The notes under the pieces: generated by a model
The model's input: only the letters and a program-made list of their open reading frames with translations
Databases searched by the model: none
Told to the model about the DNA's origin: nothing
Assembly: GCA_028867595.1 (NCBI GenBank)
Contig: JAGWGB010000006.1
Span: 1-64,000 of the forward strand
Length of the DNA: 64,000 bases
Direction of reading: 5' to 3'
DNA from: Nitrososphaerota archaeon
GTDB taxonomy: Archaea; Thermoproteota; Nitrososphaeria; Nitrososphaerales; Nitrosopumilaceae
Translations under genes and position numbers: made by a program
Part shown: positions 34,617 to 43,952 of the stretch, piece after piece
Position numbering within the stretch: the first letter of the stretch is position 1
Layout: every line of letters begins with the position of its first letter

Positions 34617-36068
34617 ATGACTTCGTTAATTCCAAAAAAAATAGGAGATATGGAATATCGCATCGAAGCTGATTCTTCTAGAGGCATGAGGGTTCCTGTT
34701 ACAATCTATGCAGATGAAGGATTATTGCAAAAAATGATGACTGATAGAACTCTCACTCAAGCTATAAACGTTTCAACATTACCGGGAGTTGTAAAACACG
34801 TAGTGGTACTTCCAGACGGTCATGAAGGATATGGATTTCCTGTAGGTGGCGTAGCTGCAATGGACGCAGAAAAGGGAATGATTAGCCCTGGAGGCGTAGG
34901 CTATGACATCAATTGTGGTGTACGGCTAATTCGAACGAATCTAAACGAAAAAGACGTACGACCAAAACTCAAAGATCTAGTGCTTGAACTTTTCAAATCT
35001 ATTCCTTCAGGAGTTGGCTCAAAAGGTGCTGTAAGGCTTAGCTCATCTGATCTTGATGAAGTGCTTGTACGAGGAGTGCGATGGGCTGTAGATCATGGAT
35101 ATGGATCAAATGATGATGCTGATGTATGTGAAGAAAACGGGCAGATAAAAAATGCAGATCCAAGTAAAGTTTCACAAACTGCACGCAAACGGGGTTCTCC
35201 GCAACTAGGAAGTCTGGGATCAGGAAATCATTTCCTTGAGATTCAGCGTGTAGAGCAAATTCATGACAAGGAAGCCGCAAAGAGAATGGGAATTTACAAC
35301 GAAGGACAAATTACTGTGCTTATTCACTGCGGCTCGCGAGGATTTGGACATCAGGTATGCAGTGACTATCTTAGGACATCTGAGCAAGCACTTCAAAAAT
35401 ACAAGATAAATCTAGTAGACAGAGAACTTGCATGTGTGCCTAATTCTTCTGAAGAAGGAGAGTCTTACAGAAAAGCAATGTTTGCCGCATTGAACTTTGC
35501 CTGGAGTAATAGGCAAATGATCACACACTGGACAAGAAAAGCATTTGAACGAGTTTTCAAACAAACTGAAACCGACTTGGACATGAAACTTATCTACGAT
35601 GTAGCACATAATATCGCAAAAGTGGAAAAACACAAAGTTGATGGTGAGTTACGTTCACTAGTGGTTCACAGAAAAGGTGCAACAAGGGCATTTCCAAAAG
35701 ACAGAGAAGAGATACCTCAGAAATATCGAGACTTGGGACAGCCTGTCTTCATTCCAGGTTCAATGGGAACTGGCAGCTGGATTCTTTTGGGAAAACCAGG
35801 TTCGATGGACTTGAGCTTTGGTTCTACTGCTCATGGGGCAGGTAGGATGATGTCAAGGTCTGCCGCAAGACGCAGTTTCACTGAAAGTCAAGTTCAAAAA
35901 TCTCTTGGAGACAAAGGAATTTTCATAAAAGCTCTCACTAGAGAAGGCGTCGTAGAAGAAACACCAGAAGCATACAAGGATGTTGATGCAGTAGCTAATG
36001 TGTCTCACGAACTGGGAATAGCAACCAAAGTGGCCAAACTTGTTCCTATAGGAGTGATCAAGGGATGA
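34617..36068 (+). CDS. rtcB: RtcB RNA ligase
   Basis: This ligase joins 2',3'-cyclic phosphate and 5'-OH RNA ends and seals spliced tRNA exons in archaea. The 483-residue protein shows GGVGYDINCGVR (metal-binding Cys), GSGNHFLEIQ, HCGSRGFGHQ, VAHNIAKVEKH and TAHGAGRMMSR, all standard RtcB metal and guanylylation motifs. ATG 34617 (MTSLIPKKIGDMEY) is preferred to a GTG 10 codons earlier. Several intron-containing tRNAs in this window are its expected substrates. It overlaps the next gene by 4 nt. Confidence 0.95.
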   Translation: MTSLIPKKIGDMEYRIEADSSRGMRVPVTIYADEGLLQKMMTDRTLTQAINVSTLPGVVKHVVVLPDGHEGYGFPVGGVAAMDAEKGMISPGGVGYDINCGVRLIRTNLNEKDVRPKLKDLVLELFKSIPSGVGSKGAVRLSSSDLDEVLVRGVRWAVDHGYGSNDDADVCEENGQIKNADPSKVSQTARKRGSPQLGSLGSGNHFLEIQRVEQIHDKEAAKRMGIYNEGQITVLIHCGSRGFGHQVCSDYLRTSEQALQKYKINLVDRELACVPNSSEEGESYRKAMFAALNFAWSNRQMITHWTRKAFERVFKQTETDLDMKLIYDVAHNIAKVEKHKVDGELRSLVVHRKGATRAFPKDREEIPQKYRDLGQPVFIPGSMGTGSWILLGKPGSMDLSFGSTAHGAGRMMSRSAARRSFTESQVQKSLGDKGIFIKALTREGVVEETPEAYKDVDAVANVSHELGIATKVAKLVPIGVIKG

Positions 36069-36505
36069 GCGAGGAAGACAAAGAACTTGAACTTTTAAAA
36101 GCAAAACGACTACGCGAAATGCAAGAAAACATATCTCAAAAACAGAAAATTGAGGAACTAAAGACAAAGCCGAAACAGACCACATCTGTATCCCCGCGTG
36201 AGATAGTTGTCAAACAACTGGGATACAGGGGATTGGAGGTGCTTGAAAATGCTGAAGCGCAATTTCCTGCAGAAACTAGGATGGTTATAGAAAAACTTGC
36301 GGAATTGATACAGTCAGGTGACGTAACTGAGATAATTGATGGTGGAAAACTGCTTACTCTTTTTAGGTCTGTAGGAATACGAGTTAAAGTGCAAACTACA
36401 ATTAAGGTTGAACAAGATGGGAAATTGGTATCTTGGTCAGATAAACTAAAAGGAGAATCAAATCTCGGTAACCAAGATACTATGGAAAACAATTCTAGCT
36501 TATAA
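36065..36505 (+). CDS. PDCD5/TFAR19-family DNA-binding protein
   Basis: The 146-residue protein has a charged N-terminal helix (EEDKELELLKAKRLREMQEN) and a three-helix core ending in VKVQTTIKVEQD, the usual PDCD5 pattern. Archaeal members bind nucleic acid, but the role is unclear. It is longer than many homologues because of a polar C-terminal tail. Coupled to rtcB by an ATGA overlap. Confidence 0.85.
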   Translation: MSEEDKELELLKAKRLREMQENISQKQKIEELKTKPKQTTSVSPREIVVKQLGYRGLEVLENAEAQFPAETRMVIEKLAELIQSGDVTEIIDGGKLLTLFRSVGIRVKVQTTIKVEQDGKLVSWSDKLKGESNLGNQDTMENNSSL

Positions 36506-36590
36506 TATTAAAAAATCAAATTTTATAAATCCTAGAACAAAACTAAAAGAATGAAATGATTCATTTTGTACATTTTTGGAGACATCTAAA

Positions 36591-36914
36591 ATGAGTGGAA
36601 GATCAACCCTTTTGGAAATTGCAACTACTAATTATGAGACTGACATAGGACTGATCACTTCTGCAATGAATGACTTGCAGTCGCTATGTGAAATAACCGA
36701 TGGGTTTCTTATTAGTGAACCTGTGCATAGATTTGGCTGGACTTTTTTTAAAATATTATTGAAAAGTTCTCTCTGGAATGCTATGCCAATAAAGCTTGGA
36801 GAAAAGATACAATCATCAAAGGGAAAAAAATACGAAGAAAAACTTGTCAGCTTTACAACAAGTTTTTTTGAACAAAGTGGTGCAAAAGTAAAGGTAAAAT
36901 TTCTTGAAGTCTAG
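36591..36914 (+). CDS. Hypothetical protein
   Basis: The 107-residue protein starts at ATG 36591 ([20 protein letters not shown]); a TTG 5 codons earlier is also possible. It is soluble and predicted helical with a C-terminal VKVKFLEV strand. No domain is recognised. It ends 4 nt inside the convergent S11 gene. Confidence 0.5.
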   Translation: MSGRSTLLEIATTNYETDIGLITSAMNDLQSLCEITDGFLISEPVHRFGWTFFKILLKSSLWNAMPIKLGEKIQSSKGKKYEEKLVSFTTSFFEQSGAKVKVKFLEV

Positions 36915-37318
36915 ACTCTTCTTCCTCTTTTACCGCCCTTTTTACGGGTAGTATCATGAGGAATTGGTGTTACATCATCAATTCTTCCAATCTTAAATCC
37001 GCCTCTTGCTAATGCTCTGATTGCTGCTTGTGCTCCAGGTCCTGGCACTCTAGAACCAACTCCTCCAACAGCTCTTACTCTGATGTGAAGTCCTGTGAAA
37101 CCTTTGTCATGAGCAGCCTCTACTACTGCTGCAGTAGATTTCATTGCAGCATATGGTGACGATTCGTATCTGTCTGCGTTTACATGTCTGCCACCAGAAC
37201 TAATGGCTATTGTTTCGCCACCAGAAACATCGGTGATATGTACAATGGTATTGTTATAACTACTGTATATGTGAGCAATACCCCATTTCTCCTTAGCTTC
37301 TTGTTGTTCTGACAACAT
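36911..37318 (-). CDS. rps11: Small ribosomal subunit protein uS11
   Basis: This ribosomal protein lines the platform of the 30S subunit. The 135-residue protein has [34 protein letters not shown] and [20 protein letters not shown], with a basic GGKRGRRV tail. It is separated here from the usual S13-S4 cluster. Its promoter (TTTTTTAAACC on the minus strand, 37338-37347) lies within a repeated sequence described below. Confidence 0.97.
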   Translation of the reverse strand: MLSEQQEAKEKWGIAHIYSSYNNTIVHITDVSGGETIAISSGGRHVNADRYESSPYAAMKSTAAVVEAAHDKGFTGLHIRVRAVGGVGSRVPGPGAQAAIRALARGGFKIGRIDDVTPIPHDTTRKKGGKRGRRV

Positions 37319-37339
37319 CTCAGAACTCTATAACGGGTT

Positions 37340-37420
37340 TAAAAAACATTGTGTGCTTAGGCATGAATAGGTTCCGTTTGGAAGAATAACACAGTAAGAA
37401 AGTTACACCAATTTTTTAAA
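37340..37420. repeat. Leader repeat, copy A (overlaps S11 promoter)
   Basis: The sequence begins TAAAAAACATTGTG and shares CTTAGGCATGAAT, GAAGAAT and a terminal TTTTTTAAA with copy B (38352-38433); by eye about 70% of positions match over 80 nt. It serves as the S11 promoter on the minus strand and as the leader of the gene at 37447 on the plus strand. Confidence 0.6.
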
Positions 37421-37446
37421 GTTTGAAGAATGAATTAGGGTGTATT

Positions 37447-38319
37447 TTGAAAACTAAAACTATTGTTCGGATTTCTACGTTGTCACTTCTTGTGATTGGT
37501 GTAGTCTTTGCATTCTTGTTAATTTATGTAAGACCCACAAGTCAAGGACCGATTCCAGAACTCGTAGATAAGAACACGCTTATTATAATGATGAAAAAAC
37601 TTAACCCTGATCTGTCCAGCTATGATCTCAACAACATGGAATTGTTACACATACATAAAACAGGCCAAGTCTATCTAGTTAACCAAAACACGCTCCGAGA
37701 TACAGATTTGTACCAAGAGAATCTACCGAACTATCCACATGACCAATACGTGTGGAAAGTACCGCTCACAGAAGATGCAAGTGCTGGAGGGCAGGTCGGC
37801 AGTACAATTTATGATGCATCGAGCGGAACAAGACTTGGTAATGTTTTTCCCAGTGCCGATTGTCCGCTAGGAGGTCACGAACAATCAAACTATGGACATG
37901 AAATAGTTTACTTGGTCTACTATGCAGTATTGACAAATGGCAAAATGTCTTATGTCGACCCAACACTCAAAGGCACTTTTCTTGGAAACGAAGCAGAGTT
38001 TGAATTAATCAACAAGACGCAAAACTTTCCAGAAGTGTCGATGATGATGCATATGTATAGCCATGTATGCGTCAATTCGTTTCCAACTGATTGGTACCTC
38101 AAGAAAGATCCAAATTTTCCTAGTAGCAAAAATGATGTAGAATATCTAGCCATGGGCAGAGGAATCAACAACCAGATAATCATTGTAGACAAGTTTGATT
38201 CTGAAAACAGAAACATAGGGAGAATACTTTATTGTGGAACCGATGCGTCTCCTATATATCATGCAAGTATGAGGGAAGTTTTTGCTTGTTTTAATTCCAC
38301 GTCTTCCATTGCTTCATAG
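37447..38319 (+). CDS. Exported or membrane-anchored hypothetical protein
   Basis: The 290-residue protein starts at TTG 37447 (an upstream TTG at 37423 is also possible). It has one membrane helix (about residues 8-28, STLSLLVIGVVFAFLLIY), then a large extracytoplasmic domain with paired cysteines (SADCPLGG, HVCVNSFP, LYCGT, FACFN). No family is recognised. It is the first of two cassettes with similar leaders. Confidence 0.55.
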   Translation: MKTKTIVRISTLSLLVIGVVFAFLLIYVRPTSQGPIPELVDKNTLIIMMKKLNPDLSSYDLNNMELLHIHKTGQVYLVNQNTLRDTDLYQENLPNYPHDQYVWKVPLTEDASAGGQVGSTIYDASSGTRLGNVFPSADCPLGGHEQSNYGHEIVYLVYYAVLTNGKMSYVDPTLKGTFLGNEAEFELINKTQNFPEVSMMMHMYSHVCVNSFPTDWYLKKDPNFPSSKNDVEYLAMGRGINNQIIIVDKFDSENRNIGRILYCGTDASPIYHASMREVFACFNSTSSIAS

Positions 38320-38326
38320 TTTCAAG

Positions 38327-38362
38327 TTTAGACCACTGGATTGCAGTTGACTAAAAAACATT
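38327..38362 (+). repeat. 36-nt direct repeat, copy 1
   Basis: TTTAGACCACTGGATTGCAG and the following TTGACTAAAAAACATT match 34 of 36 positions with 38788-38823. The two copies flank the gene at 38455-38778. Confidence 0.8.
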
Positions 38363-38454
38363 GTGAGCCTAGGCATGAATGGAATTAGTTTTAGAAGAAT
38401 GTTAGGTCGGGAATCTACGCCAGTTTTTTAAATTATTATTAGGAAAGAACAGAT

Positions 38455-38778
38455 GTGCGAACTGCCTTCAAAGTAGGCATAATTTTGATAGTATGCGGAA
38501 TTATTTTTGGAGTTTTTAACTATCTTGTTTTTATAATAAATGGAGGAGGATCTTGTGTTGAATCATTTACCCTCTTTATGAAATCTAATGTAGCTATAAG
38601 AGATCGATTTGGATTTCCCTCAGTCTATGTTTGTCTTAGCAACCCATTCTACATCTCTGATGTTTCATTATCGTTGGATATTGTCATCACATTAATTGGA
38701 ATCGGTCTTGTATACTATTCTTTTTTGAGGAGAGGACAAAATCAACCACCAATTAACAATGTCAAAAATCAATCATAA
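38455..38778 (+). CDS. Small two-span membrane protein in a repeat-flanked cassette
   Basis: The GTG-started 107-residue protein has two membrane helices (about residues 6-27 and 72-90) with a loop containing two cysteines (SCVESFTL, VYVCLSN) that would lie outside the cell. It is bounded by the 36-nt direct repeats and preceded by a leader like that of the gene at 37447. Function is unknown. Confidence 0.55.
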   Translation: MRTAFKVGIILIVCGIIFGVFNYLVFIINGGGSCVESFTLFMKSNVAIRDRFGFPSVYVCLSNPFYISDVSLSLDIVITLIGIGLVYYSFLRRGQNQPPINNVKNQS

Positions 38779-38787
38779 TTTTACTAT

Positions 38788-38823
38788 TTTAGACCACCGT
38801 ATTGCAGTTGACTAAAAAACATT
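38788..38823 (+). repeat. 36-nt direct repeat, copy 2
   Basis: TTTAGACCACCGTATTGCAG followed by TTGACTAAAAAACATT; the end coincides with the stop codon of the convergent thiL gene (38822). Confidence 0.8.
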
Positions 38824-39778
38824 AGGATCTAAGATGAACCCAACCACATCTTTTGAGAGTTTTTTCTTGTTTTTTATCGACAAGAATGACATTCTTGCCA
38901 TTGGTAACGTATCCTATCTCAAAAAGTGGCACGTTAAGCTTTTTTGCAATATTTCTGACCATGTGTAGATTCTTTTTAGGTACTGTAGCTACCATCTCAT
39001 ATTCTTCACCGCCACAAAAAACAAGGTCTACTAGACTAATGTTCTTCTTTTTTGCAAACTCTTCCACATCTTTTTCAGTTGGAATTCTAGTCACAAAAAA
39101 CCTCTTTTTGCTCAGTTTGCTCATGTCATTTAGCGTAATGGATAGGCCATCGCTTGAATCCATTGAAGATGAAAAATACCTTGCTGCTTTTAGTCCAAAC
39201 TCCAATCTGGGCGTTGGAAGGAAAACAGATTTTTTGCATTTTTTAACAAATTTTGGATCTGCCTTTAGTTTTCGGAGTATTATCTTCAAACCTGATGAAG
39301 AATACCCGAAAGGTCCTGAAGTGACTATTATGTCGCCTTTTTTTGCTCCACCTCTTCGTACTAGTCTATCTCCAACTCCAAACATGGATACATCTATGAC
39401 AATCTCTTTTCCCTGGTTTACATCGCCGCCAATTATTTTTACAGCAAATTCTTTGGAAGCTTTGGCAAAACCTATTGCTAATTCATTTATCATTTTTCTG
39501 GTAAAACCTCGTGGAATGGCAAGTGAGATGATGGCATATCTTGGTTTGATTCCCTTGCACGCAAAATCGCTAACACATGAAACTAGGCTTTTTCTGGCAA
39601 CTTGATACAATTTCATGCCAGCCGGAACATCTGTGCTTTGGACTAGCATATCTGATTTGACTAGGAAATTTTGATTGGAGATAGACAAAACTTCCAAGTC
39701 TTCTGGAATAAACTTTGGTCCTTGCCCAAATCGGGACTGGAATATCTTAATGATTTCTATCTCGTCTGGCTTCTTCAT
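38822..39778 (-). CDS. thiL: Thiamine-monophosphate kinase
   Basis: This enzyme phosphorylates thiamine monophosphate to the active cofactor TPP. The 318-residue PurM-like protein has LVKSDMLVQSTDVPAGM, GGDVNQGKEIVIDVSMFG and MDSSDGLSITLNDM, the Mg-ATP motifs of ThiL. Its start overlaps the upstream phosphohexomutase by 32 nt. Confidence 0.92.
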   Translation of the reverse strand: MKKPDEIEIIKIFQSRFGQGPKFIPEDLEVLSISNQNFLVKSDMLVQSTDVPAGMKLYQVARKSLVSCVSDFACKGIKPRYAIISLAIPRGFTRKMINELAIGFAKASKEFAVKIIGGDVNQGKEIVIDVSMFGVGDRLVRRGGAKKGDIIVTSGPFGYSSSGLKIILRKLKADPKFVKKCKKSVFLPTPRLEFGLKAARYFSSSMDSSDGLSITLNDMSKLSKKRFFVTRIPTEKDVEEFAKKKNISLVDLVFCGGEEYEMVATVPKKNLHMVRNIAKKLNVPLFEIGYVTNGKNVILVDKKQEKTLKRCGWVHLRS

Positions 39779-41102
39779 AGCTCTTAGTAACCAGCTTGGT
39801 TATGCCGTGTTCGATGTTTTTTATCTTCCTTAGATTGTTTGATTCTGTAGAAACTCTAATGCTGTGCTCTGTATTTGATTGTCTCACTAAAACCCAACTG
39901 TCTTCATCAATTATTGCTTTGATTCCATCAATCGTAATTATATGGCTGAATTCCTTTTTCATTTTCTTGGCTAGTATCTCAATTGTCTTTTTGTGAAACT
40001 TTGAATCAACTTTAATCTTATTTCTTCTCTGACTGTATCCTTCCATGAATTTTATAATGTCTGAAAAATTTGCTGTTCCAATCATTGATGCAATAAAGCC
40101 ACTGGTAAGTAACCCATCTCTGCACATGTTGAATTCAGGTAAGATAAAACCTGCACTGCTTCCTTCTCCCCCCGCTTGAGATTTTGTCTTTAACATCACG
40201 TCAACAACATTTGCTTCTCCGACTTTGGATCTTTTTACTTGTCCACCTTCACCATTGATGAATTTCTCAATTGCTATGCTTGTATCGATGCTTAAGACAA
40301 ACTTTTTGTATCCAATTTCTAGCGCTTTTGCAACTCCTAGTCCTAGTGTGACGTCTGGTGTTTGTTTCTTGCCGTCTTTGACAACTACGAGCCTGTCTCC
40401 GTCCAGGTCGAATGCAAATCCAATGTCTGCATTCTTGGACAGTCTTGTCAGACCCGATAATCTGTCTGCAGTGGGATCAGGCCCACGCAAAGACTTGCCT
40501 GGAACGTGATTGATTTTTTTTACCTTACATCCAAGTTTCTCCAAAAGCAATGGAGCTACCTCAAACGCTGCTCCTCCTCCCACATCAAGTGCAATCTTTG
40601 GGTTGCCCTTGACTTTTCCAACCAATTTCACAGCTTCATTAACATATGTAGAACCAATTTCAGATTCCAGACCTATAGGTCCTTTTGGAAATTGTTTTTC
40701 TTCAAGTAAATGTCCAAGTTCTGTTTCATTGATGCCTCTTCCATCTATGATAAATTTTAGGCCATTCCATTCTAGAGGGTTATGAGACGATGTTATTATC
40801 AGGCCTGCTCCGTACCTTCTTGACTCTCTGAATGCCACTGGTGTAGGGGCTATTCCTAGATTGTAGACTGAGATGCCTCTTTCCATCAATGATGCTGATG
40901 CCACTTGAGAGAGAATCTCACTTGATGGTCTAGTGTCACGAGCCAAGATGCATTTTTTTGATTTTATAAGATATGAAAAATTACGACAAAAATGTATTAT
41001 GTCTTTGAGATTAAGATCATCTGCAAAAATTCCTCGTACTCCAGAAATTGATATTTTCAATGTATCCAAAGCACAAAGGCTTTTTATAAACTCTGATGGC
41101 AT
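39747..41102 (-). CDS. Phosphoglucomutase/phosphomannomutase family protein
   Basis: This alpha-D-phosphohexomutase moves a phosphate between C1 and C6 of a hexose or glucosamine. The 451-residue protein shows ISGVRGIF at the N-terminus, the phosphoserine loop LIITSSHNPLEWNG (about residue 100), metal loop FDLDGDRLVV and sugar loop GGEGSSAGFILPE. The substrate (glucosamine, mannose or glucose phosphate) cannot be fixed. ATG 41102 fits; a TTG 11 codons later is an alternative. Confidence 0.9.
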   Translation of the reverse strand: MPSEFIKSLCALDTLKISISGVRGIFADDLNLKDIIHFCRNFSYLIKSKKCILARDTRPSSEILSQVASASLMERGISVYNLGIAPTPVAFRESRRYGAGLIITSSHNPLEWNGLKFIIDGRGINETELGHLLEEKQFPKGPIGLESEIGSTYVNEAVKLVGKVKGNPKIALDVGGGAAFEVAPLLLEKLGCKVKKINHVPGKSLRGPDPTADRLSGLTRLSKNADIGFAFDLDGDRLVVVKDGKKQTPDVTLGLGVAKALEIGYKKFVLSIDTSIAIEKFINGEGGQVKRSKVGEANVVDVMLKTKSQAGGEGSSAGFILPEFNMCRDGLLTSGFIASMIGTANFSDIIKFMEGYSQRRNKIKVDSKFHKKTIEILAKKMKKEFSHIITIDGIKAIIDEDSWVLVRQSNTEHSIRVSTESNNLRKIKNIEHGITKLVTKSYEEARRDRNH

Positions 41103-41113
41103 TGCGAACCAAT

Positions 41114-41187
41114 GCCTCGATAGCTCAGCCTGGTAGAGCGAACGCCTCGTAAGCGTTAGGCCGCGGGATCGAATCCCGCTCGAGGCT
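41114..41187 (+). tRNA. tRNA-Thr (CGT)
   Basis: The acceptor is GCCTCGA/TCGAGGC with U73. The anticodon stem AACGC/GCGTT surrounds CTCGTAA, giving anticodon CGT. The T arm is GCGGGATCGAATCCCGC. There is no intron. This is the second Thr tRNA of the window, with a body very similar to that at 9326. Confidence 0.96.
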
Positions 41188-41245
41188 TTTAATGTTAAAC
41201 TGTATTCAAACTTGTAATTGTTTTTTCTGTAACGTTATGAAAAAT

Positions 41246-41344
41246 TCAAAATTGTTTGTTATTTTCTTGTACGTCATCAAGAGTTTCTATATCTAACTCC
41301 AACTCTTTTGCAAGTCCTTTCCACCATGCTGATACTTCAGTCAC
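41246..41344 (-). CDS. 32-residue hypothetical protein
   Basis: A GTG frame on the minus strand encodes MTEVSAWWKGLAKELELDIE followed by an acidic end. CTATAAGG (about 41378-41385) is a TATA candidate, and GGGGAG lies 6-11 nt before the start. The regular helical pattern favours a real micropeptide, but there is no family support. Confidence 0.4.
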   Translation of the reverse strand: MTEVSAWWKGLAKELELDIETLDDVQENNKQF

Positions 41345-41568
41345 AATACTCCCCTTATCATAGACCAAACTACGTCCTTATAGATCTGTCGGTTGTTTTA
41401 TACTAAGGCGTCTTTCTGTTTCTGATCCAACAACTTGTTAGTCTCAAATTGTTTTCTGTCATTTGTCACAGTCAATCTAAAAGATCATTTCTGTATGACA
41501 GAAAATCAAAAGGCAAAAATATTTTATAAATTGAATTTATTTTAAAATTAAAAAGTATGGAGAATTTT

Positions 41569-41850
41569 TTAGAGGTCCAGACCGAAGGAATCGGCTAGAC
41601 TTTGGAATTTTGTGTATGTCTCTAGATATTGCTTACCTTTTGGAGTTATAACAAATGTATTTTTGCCATCAAACTCTATCTTGTTTATAAGGCCTGCTCC
41701 AGTAAGGTTGTCGATAAATTTGGATAGTCTTGAATGTGATAAGTTTGCCTTTGTTAGAAGTGCTGTTACATTAATTCCACTGACACCACTTTCTTCTGTG
41801 ACAGTGAGCAGATCGCATACGATCTGCATGCTTGTTCTGTATACTACCAT
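41569..41850 (-). CDS. Winged-helix regulator, ArnR1-like
   Basis: The 93-residue protein (MVVYRTSMQIVCDLLTVTEE) has a winged helix with LLTKANLSHSRLSKFIDNLT as recognition region and a wing FVITPKGKQYL. It ends FQSLADSFGLDL, almost the same end as the paralogue at 49646. It probably regulates nearby genes by DNA binding. Confidence 0.8.
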   Translation of the reverse strand: MVVYRTSMQIVCDLLTVTEESGVSGINVTALLTKANLSHSRLSKFIDNLTGAGLINKIEFDGKNTFVITPKGKQYLETYTKFQSLADSFGLDL

Positions 41851-41953
41851 ATTCGGTACTTATAAGGCCGAGGTGATATAAGGGTATTACTCCTTTCTCA
41901 CAAATGTTACCCTCAAGCACTCAATGACATAGATTTTATCTCTTTTTGGCATA

Positions 41954-42520
41954 GTGATAACATTGGATTTTTCCTGCATAGAAGGGTGTTCTAAATGCTG
42001 TATTGAAAGAGAATACTATCCATCTGTAAAGTTTGGAAAAGTTGGCGTCTTGATATTGCCTGACGAGAAGCAAAAAATAGAGTCTTTTGCAAAAAAACAC
42101 TCTGTCAGTGTGGTAATTCTTCCTAGGATAGGAATCTCTGAAAAAAACACCAAACCTGATGAGATTCTTGCATACCAATTAATGGGAAGCGAGTCTAATG
42201 GAAATACGTGCCCTTTTCTTGATACTGAAAGTGATAGCAGATCCCCGCACGGAGGATACAAATGCAAGATATATCAAGATCGGCCACTTGCCTGTAGGGC
42301 ATATCCATTGATGGAATCTTCGCCACCGATTCTTGATCCTAAATGCAAATTCTGTGAAACATGTTCTACAGTTGATGGAAATATCAACTCTGAGCTTGAA
42401 TCTCTTGTTAAAATAAAGAACAAGATGGAAACTAGTGCACGATACATATGGCGTTATGCTACTGGAATAGGAGAATTGTCTGACAAGTCTGAAATCAAAA
42501 CTGGTTGGTTTTTAGTTTGA
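41954..42520 (+). CDS. YkgJ-type cysteine-rich metal/Fe-S cluster-binding protein
   Basis: The GTG-started 188-residue protein has the CxxxCxxCC pattern (FSCIEGCSKCCIERE) at its N-terminus, then YKCKIYQDRPLACRAYPLM and CKFCETC, the signature of YkgJ/UPF0153 proteins. These bind a metal centre; the role is unclear. Confidence 0.8.
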   Translation: MITLDFSCIEGCSKCCIEREYYPSVKFGKVGVLILPDEKQKIESFAKKHSVSVVILPRIGISEKNTKPDEILAYQLMGSESNGNTCPFLDTESDSRSPHGGYKCKIYQDRPLACRAYPLMESSPPILDPKCKFCETCSTVDGNINSELESLVKIKNKMETSARYIWRYATGIGELSDKSEIKTGWFLV

Positions 42521-42679
42521 TTTGTTGACTCTTTCATGAGTGCCTGGATAATATTCTGAAAGCTTTTTGGAGTAACACTTGCTGCATAAAGATCCCTTGA
42601 TGCCCCATGCTTCCATAGGTTGGTACGTGTGATCTAGAGTACCATTGCAGATTGAACATTTGTTACTTGTTTCTACCAC
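42512..42679 (-). CDS. 55-residue zinc-binding protein
   Basis: A leaderless-type GTG at 42679 (TATA-like TTTTTATAAC about 27 nt upstream) encodes a protein with CSICNGTLDHTYQPMEAWG and LCSKCYSKK, a clear CxxC...CxxC zinc ribbon. It overlaps the convergent YkgJ-type gene by 9 nt. Confidence 0.65.
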   Translation of the reverse strand: MVETSNKCSICNGTLDHTYQPMEAWGIKGSLCSKCYSKKLSEYYPGTHERVNKSN

Positions 42680-42749
42680 GTTGTTAAAACTTGATTTTTT
42701 CGTTATAAAAACGTACTATGTAATACTTGAGAATATATCATAATTACCT

Positions 42750-43952
42750 TTGTTTTTTAAGAAATCCATCTTTTTTGGTAACATTGTAAAAGTAACAAAA
42801 TGTGCATGGCAATATCATGATAAAAATGATGATCTTGGCCCAGTTTTTGATTATTATAGGTATTGTGCAAACGAGGCAATCCGAATTGGCATTGAAAAGA
42901 AGATTACATCAAAGTTCAAACTATATTACCAACTGTATCACAAATTACGTTTAGATTCACAATTCCATTGCAAGCATGTCTATGGTGCACTAGAATGCGC
43001 TGCTTCCAGGCTAAAGATATACAAAAAGACACTCAAGAAGAAACCTAATGCCAAAAGACCGTATATTTCAAAAAATCATTTGATACTTGATAATCAGTCA
43101 TACAAGATCGAGAAAAATATTGTTAGGATTCCAACGGAATCAGGAAAATATGTATTCATCAAACTAACTAATTATGTATATAAGAAAATCATGGATACTA
43201 AACTCGGCAATATTACTATTACCGATGACAAGATAATCATTTCATACTCGAGAGATATCAAAGAACAGAACCCAACTAATTCTGTGGGAATAGACAGAAA
43301 CTTGGAAAATGTTACAACGTATAATTCCCAAGGAAATTGTATTGTTTATGATCTAGCAAAGGCGCAGAGAATTGTTACATCTTATTGCAGAATAAAAAGT
43401 AAATTCAGACGTAATGATTCTAGAATACGAAAAAAGATATTTCAAAAATATGGTAAACTACAGAAGAATAGGGCTCATAGCATTTTACATTATACTTCAA
43501 AGAAGATTGTATCTGAAAATTCTGGAATCATCATGGAAAATCTAAAAGGAATCCGTAAACTGTACAAAAAGGGAAACTGGCAAGGAAGAAAACACCGACA
43601 AAAAATGAACTCATGGTCATTTTATGAACTACAAAGACAGATCGAGTACAAGGCAAGATGGCTTGGTCTTCCGGTAGAATACGTAAAAGCAAATGGGACG
43701 AGCACAAAGTGTGCGATATGTGGGTCAAGACTAGTACCCGAAGAGCACCGAAAGATGTTTTGTTCCATCTGCAAAAGTGGTGTTGACAGAGATGTCAATG
43801 CTGCCCACAACATCTTGCTTAGAGGCACACGGGTCGTGCCAAACGGGATTGCAGGTGAAGCCGTGATGGCAGAACTTGATAGTAAGGAACAAGTAATCTG
43901 TCGAGTCGATGCAGTCAAGTCATGTGATGGGATCAATCTTCCAATAACTTGA
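42750..43952 (+). CDS. tnpB: TnpB, IS200/IS605-type RNA-guided nuclease, solo
   Basis: The 400-residue protein has an intact RuvC-like active site: SVGIDRN (Asp about 182), IIMENLKG (Glu about 263) and GVDRDVNAAHN (Asp about 348), with a zinc finger KCAICGSRL...MFCSICKSG. TnpB proteins are omega-RNA-guided DNA nucleases that help IS200/IS605 elements persist. No tnpA transposase is adjacent, so the copy depends on a partner in trans or is domesticated. The TTG start at 42750 is the longest reading; the true start may be slightly later (VTKCAWQYHD). Confidence 0.88.
   Translation: MFFKKSIFFGNIVKVTKCAWQYHDKNDDLGPVFDYYRYCANEAIRIGIEKKITSKFKLYYQLYHKLRLDSQFHCKHVYGALECAASRLKIYKKTLKKKPNAKRPYISKNHLILDNQSYKIEKNIVRIPTESGKYVFIKLTNYVYKKIMDTKLGNITITDDKIIISYSRDIKEQNPTNSVGIDRNLENVTTYNSQGNCIVYDLAKAQRIVTSYCRIKSKFRRNDSRIRKKIFQKYGKLQKNRAHSILHYTSKKIVSENSGIIMENLKGIRKLYKKGNWQGRKHRQKMNSWSFYELQRQIEYKARWLGLPVEYVKANGTSTKCAICGSRLVPEEHRKMFCSICKSGVDRDVNAAHNILLRGTRVVPNGIAGEAVMAELDSKEQVICRVDAVKSCDGINLPIT

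Noticed and set aside
38853-39605. 250-residue open frame opposite thiL
   Set aside because: It is the antisense shadow of thiL, which has all family motifs; the translation is low-complexity hydrophobic/serine-rich.
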